Part shown: one piece after another, positions 21,041-22,825 of the stretch
Layout of the letters: each line of letters starts with the position of its first letter
Position numbering within the stretch: the stretch's first letter is position 1
Source: a virus
Length of the DNA stretch: 22,825 bases
Reading direction: 5' to 3' (one strand)
IMG/VR virus record: IMGVR_UViG_3300038436_000246
Location: 1-22,825 of that record
The notes under the pieces: model-generated
Seen by the model: only the letters and a program-made list of their open reading frames with translations
Databases searched by the model: none
Told to the model about the DNA's origin: nothing
Made by a program: the position numbers and the translations under genes

Positions 21041-21090
21041 GCCGCCCGTTTCCATTTCCATATCTCGTGCAGCCGCTCCAGCCAGGCCAC
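20986..21090 (-). CDS. Possible 34-aa ORF, C-terminal half repeat-encoded
   Basis: From a GTG at 21090 with GGGGGAAGA upstream the frame reads MAWLERLHEIWKWKRAALTR then PAADLSQRERVTFA. The first 15 residues are amphipathic and look plausible, whereas LTRPAADLSQRERV is the classic translation of the GGGTGAGGG/CCCTCTCCC repeat. An ATG at 21135 would extend it to 49 residues. It could be a small lysis-region gene whose end was overwritten by the repeat. Weak evidence. Confidence 0.25.
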   Translation of the reverse strand: MAWLERLHEIWKWKRAALTRPAADLSQRERVTFA

Positions 21091-21146
21091 TCTTCCCCCT
21101 GCATGCGTAGGATGTGGTGAGCTTGCGAACCGCATCGCGTCCTTCT

Positions 21147-21650
21147 TCACGCCTCGATCATTCCCAGCCGGATCGCCTCGATCCGCCTGACGTAGTCCGT
21201 TGTCTGCTTGGCATTGGACCCGCCCGTCACCTCCGGCAGCATGGCCCGCACCGCTTCCCAGACTGTCGGCCGGTCGGTCAACTCCTGGGCCTTGATGATA
21301 TTCCCCGGCCCGGCGTTGTAGGCCCCGAAGGCGAAGCGCAACCGCTCCAGCCCCTCCTCTTTTTTAAAGATGCCCCACATCTGCCGCAGGTAGTGGCAGC
21401 CGAACATGATGTTGGTCTTGGGATCGTCCAGGTTCGGCACGACCTGGAAGTGCTTGGCGATATCCTTGGCCGTGCCGGGCATGATCTGCATGATCCCCCG
21501 CGCCCCGACCGGCGATACCGCGTCATGGCGCAGGCCGCTCTCGGCTATGCCCTGGGCCTTGAGCCAGGGCCAGGAGACCAGGCCGTCGAAGTACATGAAT
21601 GCGAACTGCTGAAAGTATTTGTCGTACTCTTTGGTCACCTCGGCCTCCAT
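21147..21650 (-). CDS. Lytic transglycosylase (SLT), phage endolysin
   Basis: The 167-residue protein has the soluble lytic transglycosylase fold: LKAQGIAESGL with the catalytic Glu, then SPVGARGIMQIMPGTAKDIA, NIMFGCHYLRQMW and FAFGAYNAGPGNI. It cuts peptidoglycan and releases 1,6-anhydro products at the end of the lytic cycle. No signal peptide is visible, so it needs a holin or another route. The ATG at 21650 has AGGGG at about nine bases, but a GTG five codons in has GGAGG at exactly five bases and may be the true start (MTKEYDKYFQQF). In Mu the lysis gene is also first in the late operon. The upstream hairpin may mask the ATG's ribosome site. Confidence 0.9.
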   Translation of the reverse strand: MEAEVTKEYDKYFQQFAFMYFDGLVSWPWLKAQGIAESGLRHDAVSPVGARGIMQIMPGTAKDIAKHFQVVPNLDDPKTNIMFGCHYLRQMWGIFKKEEGLERLRFAFGAYNAGPGNIIKAQELTDRPTVWEAVRAMLPEVTGGSNAKQTTDYVRRIEAIRLGMIEA

Positions 21651-21659
21651 ACACGTTTA

Positions 21660-21683
21660 CCCCTGGCGGTCACCCGCCAGGGG
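21660..21683 (-). promoter_or_regulatory. Strong hairpin in leader of transglycosylase gene
   Basis: A perfect 10-bp stem, CCCCTGGCGG/CCGCCAGGGG, encloses a 4-base loop, ten bases before the ATG at 21650 on the minus strand. Its 3' arm includes the AGGGG that would serve as the ribosome site, so the RNA hairpin could hold back translation of the lysis enzyme. No U-run follows, so it is not a standard terminator. Confidence 0.5.
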
Positions 21684-21786
21684 AAGGATGAAGAAGAGCG
21701 CCCGCTGCCGTTGCTCTTACTGAGGTTTATAGGAGATTTGCGGGGAGGTGTTTAGCCGGATGGGTCGGGATATATATGTATGGGTA

Positions 21787-21862
21787 AGGGAAAGGCACTG
21801 AGGCACTGAGGCGTAAGGCAAGAAGAACCCCTCCCCCTTGACGGGGGAGGGTTGGGGTGGGG
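21787..21862. repeat. Composite intergenic repeat, copy C
   Basis: On the plus strand, AGGGAAAGGCACTGAGGCAC and continuation to 21820 match copy A with one mismatch over 34 bases, in opposite orientation. They are followed by CCCTCCCCC-TTGAC-GGGGGAGGG (21829-21851) and a GGGTTGGGGTGGGG tail. The stretch 21684-21786 beside it has a weak 6-bp stem (AAGAGC/GCTCTT, near 21695-21719) and an AT-rich stretch (ATATATATG near 21768-21776) that could be part of a late promoter; no clear -35/-10 pair is visible. Confidence 0.8.
21829..21851 (-). terminator. Terminator-like hairpin after the 77-aa gene
   Basis: A 9-bp GC stem CCCTCCCCC/GGGGGAGGG with a 5-base loop lies 19 bases after the stop at 21870. 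On the minus strand it is followed by GTTCTTCTT, a pyrimidine-rich stretch. It may separate the regulatory gene pair from the late operon. The stem belongs to repeat copy C, so the terminator may have come with the repeat. Confidence 0.5.
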
Positions 21863-21869
21863 GTGGAGG

Positions 21870-22103
21870 TTACAGCTTCCGCTCCGCCTGGCTGAGGATC
21901 TCGATCACCCCGTCCAGGATCAGGACCAGGCCGAAGGCCGCCTCCTCGGTCAGGGGGTGCTCGTTTTTCGCGTCGGCAAAGGTCTCGGAGAGGAAATACA
22001 GCACGTGCCGAGCCGTGCCGACCTCATTGTCAGCGCCGGCCATGTCACCGTACATCGGCGGGATATGCAGGCCCTTGGCCTGCTGCGCCTGGGCGCTCAT
22101 CAT
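21870..22103 (-). CDS. Hypothetical 77-aa phage protein
   Basis: The protein reads MMSAQAQQAKGLHIPPMYGD, then MAGADNEVGTARHVLYFLSE and NEHPLTEEAAFGLVLILDGV and IEILSQAERKL. The second half is two helices with a mildly hydrophobic face (FGLVLILDGVIEIL), too short to count as a membrane segment. I recognise no family. ATGs at 22103 and 22100 are adjacent; the first overlaps the Rha stop (ATGA), with AGGG five bases upstream, so translation is coupled to Rha. It is the last gene before the terminator-like hairpin and the late operon, which suggests a regulatory or accessory role in the early-to-late transition. Confidence 0.65.
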   Translation of the reverse strand: MMSAQAQQAKGLHIPPMYGDMAGADNEVGTARHVLYFLSETFADAKNEHPLTEEAAFGLVLILDGVIEILSQAERKL

Positions 22104-22825
22104 AGCACCCTTATTCCGCGCACCATTCTCAGGATAGTGCCACGACTGCGGTCCGTGCGCTCCGTCTTGCGGACGGGTATCCCGGTCTGGTACAGGGCCT
22201 TGAAGAAGTTGTTGTAGTCATAGGGGACTTCGCCGTTTCCGCCGCACCATGCCTCGTACTGGCGATAGAGCACGTATTTCTCGAACAGAGCGTTGCAATC
22301 GACGGCGCAGCGCTGGTCGATGAATCGGCGGATATGGTCGGTGGAAAAGGTGTACATCGGTTTTTCCTGACCGACGGTTGGCATCAGATCGCCCTGGGCG
22401 ACCAGCTTGCCGACCTTGACCATGAGGTCGGACATAACGCTGATCAGGTTCTGGATCACCGGCGTGTCGAGCATGGCCTGGTGCAGGTCCGCGCGGTTCC
22501 CTGTCATGACCGCCGCTTCCATCTGGTTGAAGGCCGCGATATACGCCTCCCGCCAGCGGACCGCAGGCGCTCCGGTGAAGCCGAAGGCCAGCATGGTGAA
22601 GCCGTCCCTGGTCATCTCAACCATGGGCAGCATCCTGCCGGTGGGGTCCTTGTATTCACTGGGCTGAAAATTCAGCTCAGCGAACTCGGCTGAACACTCC
22701 AGATTTGCGATGGACTGAAGAACGTTTTTGTGTTTTTTGTCGAAGAAGTTGGCCACATCCAGCGAGGTGGTGAAGATCCTGCCGCCCTTGACCGTGAGGT
22801 GTTTCTTGATGGTGCTGATCTGTTT
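22100..22825 (-). CDS. rha: Rha-type regulator with D5/P4-primase-like C-terminus (5' cut by window)
   Basis: The frame is open through the right edge, so the N-terminus is outside. Visible 241 residues begin KQISTIKKHLTVKGGRIFTT then SLDVANFFDKKHKNVLQSI, with ELNFQPSEYKDPTGRMLP, MTRDGFTMLAFGFTGAPAV and REAYIAAFNQMEAA: the phage regulatory protein Rha domain, named for its interference with phage growth in integration-host-factor-deficient cells. After a linker (DLMPTVGQEKPMYTFSTDH) the C-terminal ~75 residues, RRFIDQRCAVDCNALFEKYV then YRQYEAWCGGNGEVPYDYNN and FFKALYQTGIPVRKT, resemble the winged-helix tail of D5/P4-type primases. Both parts suggest nucleic-acid binding and a regulatory job. 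A downstream start at GTG 22756 exists but would cut the domain. Confidence 0.82.
   Translation of the reverse strand, partial: KQISTIKKHLTVKGGRIFTTSLDVANFFDKKHKNVLQSIANLECSAEFAELNFQPSEYKDPTGRMLPMVEMTRDGFTMLAFGFTGAPAVRWREAYIAAFNQMEAAVMTGNRADLHQAMLDTPVIQNLISVMSDLMVKVGKLVAQGDLMPTVGQEKPMYTFSTDHIRRFIDQRCAVDCNALFEKYVLYRQYEAWCGGNGEVPYDYNNFFKALYQTGIPVRKTERTDRSRGTILRMVRGIRVL

Noticed and set aside
20963-21061. 33-codon N-terminal extension of the zinc-finger gene
   Set aside because: It is encoded by the repeat copy (PHPACGRPLPAGEGN) and the normal N-terminus starts at 20962.
1-22825. CRISPR array, tRNA genes, integrase, transposase or attachment site
   Set aside because: I saw no regularly spaced repeats with unique spacers, no cloverleaf-like sequence and no recombinase motifs. 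The tandem arrays found are short-period and without spacers. Transposase and phage ends must lie outside.

Overview
This window is the late (morphogenesis) region of a Mu-like transposable bacteriophage or prophage. Every gene I can support lies on the minus strand, so transcription and gene order run from the right edge to the left edge. The head module is of Mu type: small and large terminase, DUF935 portal, F-like head protein, G-like morphogenesis protein, I-type protease with a nested scaffold, decoration protein, major capsid, gp35-like, DUF1320 and gp37-like proteins. The tail module is that of a long non-contractile (siphovirus) tail: tail tube, frameshifted assembly chaperone, 630-residue tape measure and a giant tail-tip protein. 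No sheath or Mu-type baseplate genes are present. This combination is known from transposable siphophages such as B3 and D3112. The DNA is GC-rich, Shine-Dalgarno sites are strong, and one gene encodes a lipobox lipoprotein. These point to a Gram-negative host (Proteobacteria or Desulfobacterota are plausible), but the species cannot be told from the sequence.

Layout from right to left. 22825-21870: the end of the early/regulatory region, with a Rha-type regulator cut by the window edge and a 77-residue unknown protein, followed by a terminator-like hairpin. 21869-21651: a non-coding gap with a repeat element and a strong hairpin. 21650-20164: lytic transglycosylase, C4 zinc-finger protein, membrane/coiled-coil protein and small coiled-coil protein (the Mu lys to gp26 segment). 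20174-14066: packaging and prohead assembly. 14008-11422: decoration protein, major capsid and head-tail connection. 11417-3620: tail tube, chaperone, tape measure and tail tip. 3610-524: receptor-binding and tail-fibre genes, a DUF4376 chaperone and a lipoprotein. 494-1: fused remnants of a DUF1353 gene and a DNA adenine methylase gene, apparently joined by a deletion.

Genes are packed with ATGA/TGATG overlaps, as expected for a translationally coupled late operon. Three elements were found by reading frames directly. The first is a 43-residue basic protein (15678-15809) that fills the gap between the F-like and G-like genes. The second is a scaffold start nested in the protease gene, with its own Shine-Dalgarno site. 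The third is a probable -1 frameshift at a run of nine A residues in the tail chaperone gene.

The most unusual layer is a set of repeats that look like host chromosomal repeats. Three composite elements (runs of GGCACT-AGGCA-type units next to a CCCTCTCCC/GGGAGAGGG hairpin) sit in intergenic gaps, and a fourth hairpin of the same kind is read in frame inside the portal protein. Short tandem arrays with periods of 7 bp (two) and 11 bp (one) lie at other gene junctions. With the broken methylase/DUF1353 locus, this suggests a long-resident, partly decayed prophage rather than a fresh phage. I did not find a clearly new defence or other system here.
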